The notes: a model not told the origin generated them from the letters alone. A stretch of 64,000 nt of DNA from Streptomyces rubradiris (GCF_016860525.1 NZ_BNEA01000015.1:5604501-5668500), one strand, 5' to 3'. Positions 44,075 through 54,314 are shown, counted from the stretch's first letter. A program made the numbers and translations.

Positions 44075-45445
44075 TCAGCTGCCCTCGATCGACGGTGCCG
44101 AGCCCGGCAGCGGGCGGCCCGCCGACTCCGACATGCGCCAGACGGCGAAGCCGCCCACGACGGCGGCGGCCATCATGTAGTACGCGGGCATCATCATGTT
44201 CCCGGTGGCCCCGATCAGCGCGGTGACGACGAGCGGGGTCGTACCGCCGAACAGGGACACGGAGACGTTGAAGCCGATGGACAGGGAGCCGTAGCGCACC
44301 CGGGTCGGGAACAGCGCGGGCAGCGCGGCCGGCATGGCGGCGGTGAAGCACACCAGCAGCAGGCCCAGCGCGGCCATGCCGAGGCCGACCGCGAGCAGGC
44401 TGCCCTGGCGGATCAGCAGCAGCGCCGGGACGGACAGCAGCAGGAAGCCCGCGCAGCCCGCCGCGATCACCGGGCGGCGGCCGATCCGGTCGGTGAGCGC
44501 GCCGGCGAACGGCTGGACGATCATCATCAGGGCCATCACGCCGAGCACGACCAGCAGGCCGTGGGTCTCGTCGTACTTCAGCTCACTGGTGAGGTAGCTG
44601 GGCATGTACGACAGCAGCATGTAGTCGGTGACGTTGAAGACCAGCACCAGGCCCATGCAGATCAGCAGCGCCTTCCACTGGCCCGCGACCATGTCCCGCA
44701 GCGGCACCTTCGGCCGGGCCTCGGCCTTCTCCAGCTGCGCGGCGAAGGCGGGGGTCTCCTCCAGCCGCATCCGCAGGTACAGGCCGATGATGCCCATCGG
44801 GCCCGCGATCAGGAACGGGATGCGCCAGCCCCAGGAGAGCAGGTCCTCGGAGGACAGCAGGGCGGTCATCAGGGTGACCAGGCCCGCGCCGCCGATGTAG
44901 CCGGCGAGCGTGCCGAACTCCAGCCAGCTGCCGAAGAAGCCGCGCTTCTTGTCGGGGGCGTACTCGGCGATGAAGGTGGACGCGCCCGCGTACTCGCCGC
45001 CGGTGGAGAAGCCCTGCACCAGCCGGGCGGCCAGCAGCAGGATCGGCGCGCCGACGCCGATCATCGCGTAGGACGGGATCAGGCCGATGGCGAACGTGCC
45101 CACCGCCATCATGATCATCGTCAGGGCGAGGACCCTCTGGCGGCCGATGCGGTCGCCCAGCGGCCCGAAGACCATGCCGCCCAGCGGGCGGACCAGGAAG
45201 GCCGCCGCGAAGGCACCGAAGGTGGACAGCAGCTGCGCGGTGGGGTTGCCGGACGGGAAGAAGACCTTGCCCAGGGTGACCGCGATGTAGCTGTAGACAC
45301 CGAAGTCGAACCATTCCATGGCGTTGCCGAGCGCTGCCGCCTTGACGGCGCGCCTCACCAGGGCGGGATCGGTGACGGTGACATTGCGGGCCTTGGCGGC
45401 CCGGCGGGTCGTCGGACGCGGGGTGACGGCAGTGGCGGTCGCCAA
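44075..45445 (-). CDS. MFS metabolite:H+ symporter (ProP/ShiA-like)
   Basis: This is a 456-residue, 12-helix transporter of the metabolite:H+ symporter family. The signature NAMEWFDFGVYSYIAVTLGKVFFP opens helix 1, RPLGGMVFGPLGDRIGRQRVL is motif A, and RLVQGFSTGGEYAGASTFIAEYAPDKKRGFFGSW is the family-specific stretch. The second half repeats motif A as GALTDRIGRRPVI. Substrates in this family include organic acids, proline/betaine and shikimate; the actual one is not clear. The start is TTG 45445 behind AGGTAGG, unusual but consistent. A dyad about 110 bp upstream may control it. Confidence 0.88.
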   Translation of the reverse strand: MATATAVTPRPTTRRAAKARNVTVTDPALVRRAVKAAALGNAMEWFDFGVYSYIAVTLGKVFFPSGNPTAQLLSTFGAFAAAFLVRPLGGMVFGPLGDRIGRQRVLALTMIMMAVGTFAIGLIPSYAMIGVGAPILLLAARLVQGFSTGGEYAGASTFIAEYAPDKKRGFFGSWLEFGTLAGYIGGAGLVTLMTALLSSEDLLSWGWRIPFLIAGPMGIIGLYLRMRLEETPAFAAQLEKAEARPKVPLRDMVAGQWKALLICMGLVLVFNVTDYMLLSYMPSYLTSELKYDETHGLLVVLGVMALMMIVQPFAGALTDRIGRRPVIAAGCAGFLLLSVPALLLIRQGSLLAVGLGMAALGLLLVCFTAAMPAALPALFPTRVRYGSLSIGFNVSVSLFGGTTPLVVTALIGATGNMMMPAYYMMAAAVVGGFAVWRMSESAGRPLPGSAPSIEGS

Positions 45446-45554
45446 AACGGGGCTCGCCTACCTTTCGACGGGGACAGGGTCGGGCCCGCCGACGGCAACG
45501 GTGACGTGCGTGGGCCGAAAATCGACCATAGGCGGCTTCTGCGTCTTACGTGCT

Positions 45555-45574
45555 GTATGCGACTAGGTGCATAC
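45555..45574. promoter_or_regulatory. Inverted repeat upstream of the symporter gene
   Basis: GTATGC (45555-45560) and GCATAC (45569-45574) form a 6-bp dyad with an 8-base centre, about 110 bp upstream of the symporter start. The half-site resembles GntR-type operators. The rest of the 399-bp intergenic region 45446-45844 shows no gene. Confidence 0.4.
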
Positions 45575-45844
45575 TGCAGCGAAACCGCGGGTACGCAGGT
45601 ACGTCTGCCCCCTCACCCGAGGTCATTCCTCCTGGTCAGTGTGATCCTTATCGCGCCCCCGGGCTGCAACCGGAGCCCACCGGAGCCTCCCGGGGTCGAA
45701 CGCATCCGGACATAAGCGGCCACGTCGGGTTAACAGGGGGTTGCCTGCGTTCCTCCTCAAGGTGTCTGCGAGCCTCATAGGGCACGCGGACAGGAATCCG
45801 GCGCATCGGGCGTCCGGGACGAAGGGGCGGGAGGCCGACGAGTC

Positions 45845-47890
45845 GTGATGAGCGTGAGGCACGGCGGACGACCCACGGGGGGCTTCGACGGGCCGGAGGC
45901 CGGCGCGCGGCTGAGAGCCACCCGGCTCGCCCTGTGGGCCGTGGCCCTGATCCTCGCCGCCCGCCAGATGGCCGTCGTCCTCACCACCCCGGGCAACGAG
46001 CGCCTCACCGACCTGGAGACCTGGATCGGCCCCGAGGGCGTCCTGCACGTCAAGGGCTCGATCTACGACTCCACGGAGTTCACCGGCACCCCCTTCGGCG
46101 GCCTGGTCCTGCGTCCCCTGACCCGCTGGGCGGAGGCCGCCCTCGGCTGGAGCTGGACGTTCGGTTCCCTGCTGCTGGTCGTCGCCCTCGGCGTGGTCGC
46201 CGCCCGCGCGCTGCCCGGACCGGTCGGCCGCCGTACCTCGCTGCTGGCCGCGCCGGTCGCCGTCAGCCTGCTGATGGTCTCCCTGCCGGTCCGCAACGAC
46301 CTGTGGCTCGGCCAGACCAGCATCACCCCGGTCCTGCTCGTCCTGCTCGGCTGCTTCACCGTACGCGGACAGCGCGCGAGCGGACTGTGCATCGGCGTGG
46401 CCGCCGCGCTCCAGCCCACCGTGCTGCTCTTCGTCCCCCTGCTGTGGTTCACCGACCGCCGCCGGGCCGCGGGCGCCGCCGCCGGGACCTTCGCCGTGTG
46501 CACCGCGCTCGCCTGGGCCGCGCTGCCCCACGACTCGTACGCCTACTGGGTGCACCACCTGGCCGGGGCCGGGCTCGGCGGGCAGGCCGACGCCCTCGCC
46601 AACCAGTCCCTGCACGGCGCCCTGCTCCGCCTCGGCCTCACCGGCCACCTGGAGACGGCCCTCTACCTCGTGCTCGGCGCCGCCGTCGCCGTCCTCGCGC
46701 TGCGCCGCGCGGTCCGCTACGCCCGCGACGGCCAGCTCCTGCTCGCGGTCGCCGTCACCGGCTGCGCCGCCATCGCCGTGTCGCCCACCACCTGGCAGCA
46801 CCAGCTGCTGTGGCTGCTGCTCGCGATCGTCGGCCGGGCCGGGCGGCGGGCTTCGGACCGCTACGTCTGGCCGGTGGCCGTCGTCCTCCTCACCACGCTC
46901 CCGGCGTCGATGATGCTGCCGGAGATGTCCGTGCTGTACCCGCTGCGGGACAACCTGGTGCTGCTTGCGGCGCTGGCCGCCGCCACGGCGGTCCCCTTCC
47001 TGCCGCGCACCTCGCCGTACTATCGCGACCCGGTACCCGCCGAGTACGCGCCGCAGCCCCCCGCCCGCTGGAGCCGCGTCCCCCTCCTGCCCTTCCTCCG
47101 CCGCGTCCTGTCCCGCCCCAACCTCCTGCTGGAACTGCTGCTGCTCCGCGTCACCTACGCCGCCTACCAGCAGGTACGCCTGGCGGCGACCGGCGGCACG
47201 ATCTCCGGCGGCCGGGCCCGCGCCGAGCACCACGGCGAGCTGGTCCTCGGCCTCGAACGCTTCCTGCACATCGACATCGAGCACGCGGTCAACCACGCCA
47301 CCGCGAAGATCGACTGGCTGCGGGAGTTCTTCGTCTTCTACTACGAGTCGTTCCACTTCGTCGTCCCGCTGACCATCCTGGGCGTCCTGTACTGGCGCCG
47401 CCCGGCCGACTACCGCTGGGCCCGCGCCTCCCTCGGCTTCGCCACCCTGCTCGCCCTCGCCGGCTTCTGGCTCTTCCCGCTGGCGCCGCCGCGCCTGATG
47501 CCGACCCTCGGCATCATCGACACGGTCCATGGCGTCCAGGACTTCGCCAAGCCGGACTACGGCACCCTGACCGCGCTGACCAACCAGTACGCGGCGATGC
47601 CGTCGCTGCACTTCGGCTGGTCGCTGTGGTGCGGCGTGGTGATCGCGGTCGTCGCGCCCCGCTGGTGGATGAAGGCCCTCGGCCTCCTGCACCCCTTCCT
47701 CACGGTCTCCACGATCATCGCGACCGGCAACCACTGGGTCCTGGACGCGGTGGGCGGCGCGGCGGTGGTGGGCGCGGGCTTCGGGCTGTCCTACGTCTTC
47801 CAGGGGCCCCGGGCCGCCCCGGCGCCCGCGGTCTCCCCGGCGCCGGTTCCAGGGCTCCACCCGGCTCTGGGGCGTACCGACTTCAGGTGA
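45845..47890 (+). CDS. Fused GT87 glycosyltransferase and PAP2 phosphatase, membrane protein
   Basis: This is a 681-residue polytopic membrane protein. The N-terminal 390 residues are a GT-C type (GT87) polyprenol-phosphate-sugar transferase with many helices (RLALWAVALILAARQMAVVL, PFGGLVLRPLTRWAEAAL, ALQPTVLLFVPLLWF, SPTTWQHQLLWLLLAIVG). The C-terminal 290 residues are a PAP2-like domain of the inositol-phosphoryl-ceramide-synthase kind, with the catalytic pattern YAAMPSLHFGWSLW and STIIATGNHWVLDAVGGAAV. The fusion suggests coupled mannosyl-type transfer and lipid phosphate removal, perhaps in phosphoinositide glycolipid synthesis. The start is GTG 45845 or ATG 45848. Confidence 0.83.
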   Translation: MMSVRHGGRPTGGFDGPEAGARLRATRLALWAVALILAARQMAVVLTTPGNERLTDLETWIGPEGVLHVKGSIYDSTEFTGTPFGGLVLRPLTRWAEAALGWSWTFGSLLLVVALGVVAARALPGPVGRRTSLLAAPVAVSLLMVSLPVRNDLWLGQTSITPVLLVLLGCFTVRGQRASGLCIGVAAALQPTVLLFVPLLWFTDRRRAAGAAAGTFAVCTALAWAALPHDSYAYWVHHLAGAGLGGQADALANQSLHGALLRLGLTGHLETALYLVLGAAVAVLALRRAVRYARDGQLLLAVAVTGCAAIAVSPTTWQHQLLWLLLAIVGRAGRRASDRYVWPVAVVLLTTLPASMMLPEMSVLYPLRDNLVLLAALAAATAVPFLPRTSPYYRDPVPAEYAPQPPARWSRVPLLPFLRRVLSRPNLLLELLLLRVTYAAYQQVRLAATGGTISGGRARAEHHGELVLGLERFLHIDIEHAVNHATAKIDWLREFFVFYYESFHFVVPLTILGVLYWRRPADYRWARASLGFATLLALAGFWLFPLAPPRLMPTLGIIDTVHGVQDFAKPDYGTLTALTNQYAAMPSLHFGWSLWCGVVIAVVAPRWWMKALGLLHPFLTVSTIIATGNHWVLDAVGGAAVVGAGFGLSYVFQGPRAAPAPAVSPAPVPGLHPALGRTDFR

Positions 47891-47974
47891 CGGCGGGGCG
47901 AGGCGACGCCTCCTCCGGGCCGCTCGCGGGCAAGGCTCATCCCGCTGTAGCGGACGGGAGTGAAGGAGTCATCC

Positions 47975-48475
47975 GTGAACAAGACCAGGACGCGCGCGGT
48001 CGTCGCTCTGCTGGGCGCCGGGCTGCTGGCCTCCGGCGCCCTGACGGGGCAGGCGGCGGCACAGTCGGGGCTGGTGCTGGAGAACGTCGCCAACCCCGGG
48101 TACGTCCTCGACAACGACGCCGGCCGGGGAGAGGACTCGAGTGTCCTGGTCTACGACCGGCACGGCGGGCCGAACCAGGTGTGGGAGGTGGCCCCCGAGG
48201 GCGGCAACACCGTCCAGATCATGCAACGGATCGGCGGGCGGGAACTGTGTGCCTCCGCCGTGTTCAACGGCATCGCCGAAGTGTCCATGCAGAGCTGCGG
48301 CAACAACGGGTCGGTGACGCGGTGGACCCAGGTCGCCGTGGGCGGCAACCGCTGGGTCTACCGGAACCACGCCCAGGGCAAATGCCTCGCGGCGACCCGG
48401 CTGAACGGTCCGGCCGAGCTGGTCGATTGCGCGTACGGGGACCAGGACCAGCAGTGGATCAAACGCGCCGGATGA
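47975..48475 (+). CDS. Secreted ricin B-type lectin domain protein
   Basis: This is a 166-residue secreted protein. A signal peptide (RTRAVVALLGAGLLASGALTGQAAAQ) precedes one beta-trefoil ricin B-like domain with repeated Q-x-W motifs, NQVWEVAPEG, VTRWTQVAVGG and DQQWIKRAG, and cysteines in ELCAS, QSCGNN, KCLAAT and DCAYG. Such domains bind galactose-type sugars; no catalytic domain is attached. GTG 47975 is preferred over 47960 because AAGGAG lies at 47963-47968. It sits 84 bp after the GT87-PAP2 gene. Confidence 0.87.
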   Translation: MNKTRTRAVVALLGAGLLASGALTGQAAAQSGLVLENVANPGYVLDNDAGRGEDSSVLVYDRHGGPNQVWEVAPEGGNTVQIMQRIGGRELCASAVFNGIAEVSMQSCGNNGSVTRWTQVAVGGNRWVYRNHAQGKCLAATRLNGPAELVDCAYGDQDQQWIKRAG

Positions 48476-48488
48476 GTGAAATCTCATT

Positions 48489-48512
48489 ACCTGAACTATC
48501 ACTTGTTCAGGT
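48489..48512. promoter_or_regulatory. Inverted repeat ahead of the small secreted protein pair
   Basis: ACCTGAAC (48489-48496) and GTTCAGGT (48505-48512) are perfect inverted arms with an 8-base centre. They lie 13 bp after the lectin stop and 86 bp before the first small secreted protein. The position suits either an operator for that gene or a weak terminator for the lectin gene. Confidence 0.45.
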
Positions 48513-48597
48513 GAGAGTTCGGGTGTGTCCCCTTTAATTCCCTCGATCGGTGGGATTTCCCCTTTCGAGGGCTGGAACGGAAAGGGGACACCCACTC

Positions 48598-48918
48598 ATG
48601 CTCCGCATCGCACATGTGGCCAGACTCGCCCTGACGGCCGGTATCGCGGCCGTCCTGGCCGTCGGCCTGACCTCCAGCGCGGAGGCCGCCACCGGGAACA
48701 TCCGGTACTTCAGCGCGTCCGGCCAGGAGGCCCGGATCGACAATCCGCCGGACAACGTCTGCATCAACCTTCGCTTCCGCGCGCAGCTGCTCGCCAACAA
48801 CACGAACAAGACGGTGAGCTACTTCTTCGGTGCGAACTGCACCAACTTCACCGACAATCTGCCCCCCGGCCGCGCGGTGGCCTACAACAACCCCCTGTCC
48901 GTGCGCGTCATCGGCTGA
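48598..48918 (+). CDS. Small secreted protein, copy 1 of a tandem pair
   Basis: This 106-residue protein has a signal peptide (MLRIAHVARLALTAGIAAVLAVGLTSSAEAA) and a mature part of about 75 residues: TGNIRYFSASGQEARIDNPPDNVCINLRFRAQLLANNTNKTVSYFFGANCTNFTDNLPPGRAVAYNNPLSVRVIG. The two cysteines in VCIN and NCTN probably form one disulfide. I recognise no named family; the size, fold hints (all beta) and export are seen in small secreted beta-sandwich proteins. ATG 48598 follows AAAGGGGA at some distance. The next gene, 16 bp on, is a close paralogue. Confidence 0.8.
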   Translation: MLRIAHVARLALTAGIAAVLAVGLTSSAEAATGNIRYFSASGQEARIDNPPDNVCINLRFRAQLLANNTNKTVSYFFGANCTNFTDNLPPGRAVAYNNPLSVRVIG

Positions 48919-48934
48919 GAAAGGCGGTCCCTCC

Positions 48935-49255
48935 ATGTTCCGCATCGCACGTCCGGCCAGGCTCGCCCTGGCGGCCGGCACCGCGGCCGTTCTGGCCGTC
49001 GGCCTGACCTCCAGCGCGGAGGCGGCCACCGGGAACATCCGGTACTTCCGCTCCACCGGAGAGGAAGCCCGGATCGACAACCCGCCGGACAACGTCTGCA
49101 TCAATCTTCGTTTCCGCGCGCGGCTGCTCGCCAACAACACGAACCGGTCGGTGGCCTACTACTACAACGCGAACTGCTCCAACCTCAGGGGCGTCCTGGC
49201 CCCCAACCGGACAGTGTCCTACGCGAACCCGCTGTCCGTGCGCGTCCTCGTCTGA
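48935..49255 (+). CDS. Small secreted protein, copy 2 of a tandem pair
   Basis: This 106-residue secreted protein is nearly the same length and sequence as the one 16 bp upstream. The signal peptides differ slightly (MFRIARPARLALAAGTAAVLAVG), while DNPPDNVCINLRFRA and LLANNTN are identical. The C-terminal half has diverged more (SVAYYYNANCSNLRGVLAPNRTVSYANPLSVRVLV) while both cysteines remain. The pair is a recent tandem duplication and probably one transcript. The last 37 bp overlap the convergent ATP-binding protein gene. The function is unknown. Confidence 0.8.
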   Translation: MFRIARPARLALAAGTAAVLAVGLTSSAEAATGNIRYFRSTGEEARIDNPPDNVCINLRFRARLLANNTNRSVAYYYNANCSNLRGVLAPNRTVSYANPLSVRVLV

Positions 49256-49698
49256 GCCGGTTCCGCAACCGGCCCTTCAGTGCAGCGGGCCGACGCGGCG
49301 GGGCAGCCGTGGCACTCGAACCACACCGTCTTCCCGCCGGCGCCCGCTGCCACCCCCCACTTGTCCACCACGGCGTCCAGCAGGGCCAGGCCCCGGCCGC
49401 CCTCGGACTCCTCGTCCACCTCGGTCTCCATCCGGGGCAGCGCGGCGAAGCCGTCGCTCACCTCGGCCCGGACCCCCGCCGCCTGCCGGGCCACGACCAC
49501 CCGGCAGCGGCGGTCGGGCACATGCCGTACGACGTTGGTGACCAGCTCGCTCACGCCCAGCTCCACGGCGAACGTCAGCGGCTCCAGCTCCCACTCGCGC
49601 AGCAGCGAGCGGACGATCCGGCGGATGTGGCGCACCGAGTGCTCGCCGACCGTGATTTCCATGCGGTACTGGGGAATGTGGGGAAAATTCAGGTTCAC
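49219..49698 (-). CDS. HATPase_c anti-sigma-factor-like protein (AbaA/RsbW type)
   Basis: This is a 159-residue GHKL ATPase-fold protein of the SpoIIAB/RsbW kind used for regulation in streptomycetes. The N-box is VELGVSELVTNVVRHVPD, the G1-like segment is AEVSDGFAALP, and the G2-like loop is EESEGGRGLALLDAVVDKWGV. It contains a Cys-rich C-terminal patch (WFECHGCPAASARC). I use GTG 49698; GTG 49722 and ATG 49662 are alternatives. It is divergent from a DUF5753-type HTH gene and a DUF397 gene, the arrangement seen in abaA/whiJ-type developmental loci. The partner is presumably the neighbour or a sigma factor. Confidence 0.83.
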   Translation of the reverse strand: MNLNFPHIPQYRMEITVGEHSVRHIRRIVRSLLREWELEPLTFAVELGVSELVTNVVRHVPDRRCRVVVARQAAGVRAEVSDGFAALPRMETEVDEESEGGRGLALLDAVVDKWGVAAGAGGKTVWFECHGCPAASARCTEGPVAEPAQTRTRTDSGFA

Positions 49699-49745
49699 GG
49701 TACGAGACTGACCTGTTCTCACTACGCTCGGCTACAGGAAGAACA

Positions 49746-49771
49746 CAACGAGTCCCCACGTGGACTCTGTT
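49746..49771. promoter_or_regulatory. Inverted repeat in the abaA/whiJ-like promoter region
   Basis: GAGTCC-CCACGT-GGACTC (49750-49767) is a perfect dyad of 6-bp arms. It is extended by CAAC on the left and GTTG on the right (one extra T), covering 49746-49771. It lies between the divergent ATP-binding and HTH genes and ends 20 bp before GTG 49791. It is a candidate operator of the HTH regulator. Confidence 0.55.
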
Positions 49772-49790
49772 GCGTGAGAGGGGTCCCACC

Positions 49791-50598
49791 GTGGCCAACA
49801 TCAGCACCCTCGACGCGGGCGCGTCTCCGCTCCACTACTACGGCTTCGAGCTACGGCGGTATCGGGAGGCGGCGGGCCTCACACAGCGCCAGCTCGGGGA
49901 AATCATCAACTACACCGGCTCGCTCATCGGTCAGATCGAGACAGCGAGGAAAGTGCCCACGCTGGAGTTCAGTCAGCGGGTGGACGCGGCGTTGGGGACG
50001 GGGGGTGCGCTTACGCGGCTGGTTCAGCTGGTGCTGCGCAGTCAGCTTCCGCCGTGGTTTCAGGAGGCGGCGGAGTTGGAGGCGCGGGCGGTGGAGATCT
50101 GCGCCTTTCAAACCCACGTCGTCCACGGTCTGCTTCAGACTCCGGCCTACGTGCGGGCGGTGCTCGGAGTGCTGAACCAGGACAAGCTCGGGGACCGGAC
50201 CACCGCTCGACTCGCCCGACAGCGCGTCTTCGAGAAGGAGAACCCGCCGGTCTTCTGGATGATCCTCAGCGAGGCCGCGCTGCATCAGGAGATCGGTGGC
50301 CACGAGGTCATGCGTGAGCAACTGGCCCACCTGTTGACGTTCGAGGACGACCCGAGGGTCAACGTGCAGATCCTGCCGTACTCGGCGGGGGAACACCCGG
50401 GCCTGCAAGGCTCGTTCACTGTCTTCCAGTTCGCCGCTGATCCAGCCATCGTCTATACGGAGGGCTACAGCAGCGGGCATCCGACCGCAAACCCGGAGAC
50501 CGTCAGGGACTGCTCGCTCCGTTACGATCACCTCCAGGCCGCCGCGCTCTCGATCAAGAAGTCGGCGGAGTTGATCCGAGGCGTCATGGAGGACCGCT

Positions 50599-50618
<20 letters not shown>
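49791..50618 (+). CDS. WhiJ-like HTH regulator with DUF5753 domain
   Basis: This is a 275-residue regulator. The N-terminal XRE-type HTH is FELRRYREAAGLTQRQLGEIINYTGSLIGQIETARKVPTLEFSQRVDAAL. The C-terminal DUF5753 domain contains FQTHVVHGLLQTPAYVRAVL, FWMILSEAALHQEIGG and VNVQILPYSAGEHPGLQGSFTVFQFA. Proteins of this kind (WhiJ group) work with a DUF397 partner, often encoded next door as here (20-bp overlap), to control development in Streptomyces. GTG 49791 follows GAGAGGGG. The ligand and targets are unknown. Confidence 0.9.
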
Positions 50619-52225
<1,607 letters not shown>

Positions 52226-52245
52226 TCAGATGGCTGGAGCCGCCG

Positions 52246-53481
52246 ATGCCCTGTCCAGCGCTGCCCGACGGGTTCGACCCCACCGATCCCGACCTGCTGC
52301 ACCACCGCGTGCCCTTCCCGGAGTTCGCCGCCTTGCGCCGTAGCGAACCGGTCCGCTGGATCCCGCAGCCGCACGGCGTCGCGGGCTTCGCCGACACCGG
52401 CTACTGGGCCGTCACCCGGCACGCCGACGTCAAGTACGTCTCCACGCACCCCGAACTCTTCTCCTCGTCCCTCAACACGGCGGTCATCCGCTTCAACGAA
52501 CACATCGAGCGCGACGCCATCGACGCCCAGCGGCTGATCCTGCTCAACATGGATCCACCGGAACATACGCGGGTGCGCCAGATAGTGCAGCGCGGCTTCA
52601 CGCCACGCTCGATCCGCGCGCTGGAGCAGCGGCTGCGCGCCCGCGCCGAGTCGATCGTCGCCGCCGCCCGCGCCCGCTCCGAGCCCTTCGACTTCGTCAC
52701 CGAGGTCGCCTGCGAACTCCCGCTCCAGGCCATCGCGGAACTGATCGGAGTGCCGCAGGAGGACCGTACGAAGATCTTCGACTGGTCCAACAAGATGATC
52801 GCGTACGACGACCCGGAGTACGCCATCACGGAGGAGATCGGCGCGCAGTCCGCCGTCGAGATCATCGCCTACGCCATGAACATGGCCGCCGAGCGCAAGC
52901 GCTGCCCGGCCGGGGACATCGTCTCGGCGCTGGTGGCGGCGGAGGACGAGGGCAACCTGAACTCCGACGAGTTCGGCTTCTTCGTGCTGATGCTGGCGGT
53001 CGCGGGCAACGAGACCACCCGCAACGCCATCACCCACGGCATGCACGCCTTCCTCACCCACCCCGACCAGTGGGACCTCTTCCGCCGGGAGCGCCCCGCG
53101 ACCACGGCCGAGGAGATCGTGCGCTGGGCCACCCCGGTCAACGCCTTCCAGCGGACGGCGACCCAGGACACCGAGCTGGGCGGCGTACCGATCAGGAAGG
53201 GCGACCGGGTGGGGCTCTTCTACGCCTCCGCCAACCGCGACCCGGAGGTCTTCACCGACCCCGACACCTTCGACATCACCCGCGATCCCAACCCCCACCT
53301 GGGCTTCGGCGGAGGCGGTCCCCACTACTGCCTCGGCAAGTCCCTGGCCGTGCTGGAGATCGACCTGATCTTCCGCGCGACAGCCGACGCGATGCCCGGC
53401 CTGCGCCTCGCGGGCGACCCGCGACGGCTGCGCTCGGCCTGGATCAACGGGGTGAAGGAACTGCGGGTGGTGGCCGGCTGA
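52246..53481 (+). CDS. Cytochrome P450 (CYP125/CYP124-like)
   Basis: This is a 411-residue soluble bacterial P450. The heme loop FGGGGPHYCLGKSL begins at residue 354 (Cys362 is the axial ligand). The I-helix oxygen motif is MLAVAGNETTRNAI, the ExxR motif is in EEIVRWATPVNAF with the later R, and PPEHTRVRQIVQRGFTPR is the C-helix. Its length and motifs fit CYP125/CYP124 enzymes that hydroxylate the ends of sterol or methyl-branched side chains. It shares a KstR-like operator with a thiolase. ATG 52246 has GGAG upstream. The redox partners are not adjacent. Confidence 0.88.
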   Translation: MPCPALPDGFDPTDPDLLHHRVPFPEFAALRRSEPVRWIPQPHGVAGFADTGYWAVTRHADVKYVSTHPELFSSSLNTAVIRFNEHIERDAIDAQRLILLNMDPPEHTRVRQIVQRGFTPRSIRALEQRLRARAESIVAAARARSEPFDFVTEVACELPLQAIAELIGVPQEDRTKIFDWSNKMIAYDDPEYAITEEIGAQSAVEIIAYAMNMAAERKRCPAGDIVSALVAAEDEGNLNSDEFGFFVLMLAVAGNETTRNAITHGMHAFLTHPDQWDLFRRERPATTAEEIVRWATPVNAFQRTATQDTELGGVPIRKGDRVGLFYASANRDPEVFTDPDTFDITRDPNPHLGFGGGGPHYCLGKSLAVLEIDLIFRATADAMPGLRLAGDPRRLRSAWINGVKELRVVAG

Positions 53482-53497
53482 ACCGTGGACATACGCG

Positions 53498-53526
53498 CGC
53501 GCCCCCGCCGGGTGGGCGGGGGCGCG
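53498..53526. terminator. Two-way terminator between P450 and wall-protein genes
   Basis: CGCGCCCCCGCC (53498-53509) pairs perfectly over 12 bp with GGCGGGGGCGCG (53515-53526) around a 5-base loop, between two convergent genes. Confidence 0.78.
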
Positions 53527-53555
53527 GGAGCGTTGTGGGGTGCTGTCGGCCGGGC

Positions 53556-53969
53556 TCAGTACCAGCCGTTGGCCTGCCAGAAGTCCCAGGCCTTGACGGG
53601 GCTGCCGTAGCGGGAGTTCATGTAGTCCAGGCCCCACTTGATCTGGGTGGCCGGGTTGGTCTTCCAGTCGGCGCCGGCGGAGGCCATCTTGGAGGCCGGG
53701 AGGGCCTGGACGAGGCCGTAGGCGCCGGAGGAGCTGTTGGTGGCGTGGGGGTTCCAGCCGCTCTCATGGGAGACGATCTTGCTGAAGGCGTTGAACTGCG
53801 CGGCGTCCGGGATCATCTTGTGCGCGATCGCCTGGGCGGAGGAGGCCTGGGCCGGGGCGGCGTGAGCCGGAGCGGCGGTGAGCGCCATGCCGGCGGTGGC
53901 GGCGGCCACGGCGGCGGTGGTGAGGGCCTTCTTCGGGGAGGCGATGCGGCGGATGATGGAGACGGTCAC
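53556..53969 (-). CDS. Secreted transglycosylase SLT-like wall protein
   Basis: This is a 137-residue secreted protein. The signal peptide (RRIASPKKALTTAAVAAATAGMALTAAPAHAAPA) leads to a short lysozyme-like SLT domain: SKIVSHESGWNPHATNSSSGAYGLVQALPASKMASAG has the catalytic Glu in S-H-E-S, followed by NPATQIKWGLDYMNSRYGSPVKAWDFWQANGWY. It probably trims peptidoglycan glycan chains. GTG 53969 is chosen because AAGAGGT precedes it; the longer frame to 54116 is upstream noise. I looked for a ydaO-type riboswitch upstream and did not see one. Confidence 0.84.
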   Translation of the reverse strand: MTVSIIRRIASPKKALTTAAVAAATAGMALTAAPAHAAPAQASSAQAIAHKMIPDAAQFNAFSKIVSHESGWNPHATNSSSGAYGLVQALPASKMASAGADWKTNPATQIKWGLDYMNSRYGSPVKAWDFWQANGWY

Positions 53970-54314
53970 GAAGTACCTCTTGCGTCGGGGGCAGGGGATC
54001 GCCCGCATGTGGTGGGCCACGTGGTGTGGCCGGCATGCGTGGGCGCCGCGGCCCGCTTCGGGCTCGTGGCGCCTGGCGACGTCATCCAGATAAGCAGGCC
54101 CGCCGGGGGCCCGCAATGACCCCCTTTACTAGTGGTGGCCGGATTCGTGAGGGACGCGAAGTATGTGGCGTGCGTCTCAATCCGCAGGTCACAGGCGGTG
54201 CGGGATGGGGCGAATCCGGCAAAAGGTGCTACGGCGTCGGGTCGTAGGTGACGTGCGTCATGTGGGGTCCTTCACCGGCTCGCTCACGACGCGTGCTTGG
54301 GTTCGCGCGCTGGG
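53970..54314. other. 345-bp intergenic region upstream of the SLT gene
   Basis: It contains the promoter region of the SLT-like gene and the end of the ECF operon. Minus-strand 54260-54229 could encode a 10-residue peptide (MTHVTYDPTP) behind GAAGGA, but nothing else supports it as a gene. GC-rich dyads lie near 54040-54075. I see no known riboswitch or convincing gene. Confidence 0.4.

Noticed and set aside
54229..54260. Ten-codon leader peptide MTHVTYDPTP
   Set aside because: It has a start and a GAAGGA ribosome site, but no attenuator-type pairing or dependent gene that would support it.
53970..54314. ydaO (c-di-AMP) riboswitch expected before some wall hydrolase genes
   Set aside because: The conserved boxes of that class are not visible on the minus strand upstream of the SLT-like gene.
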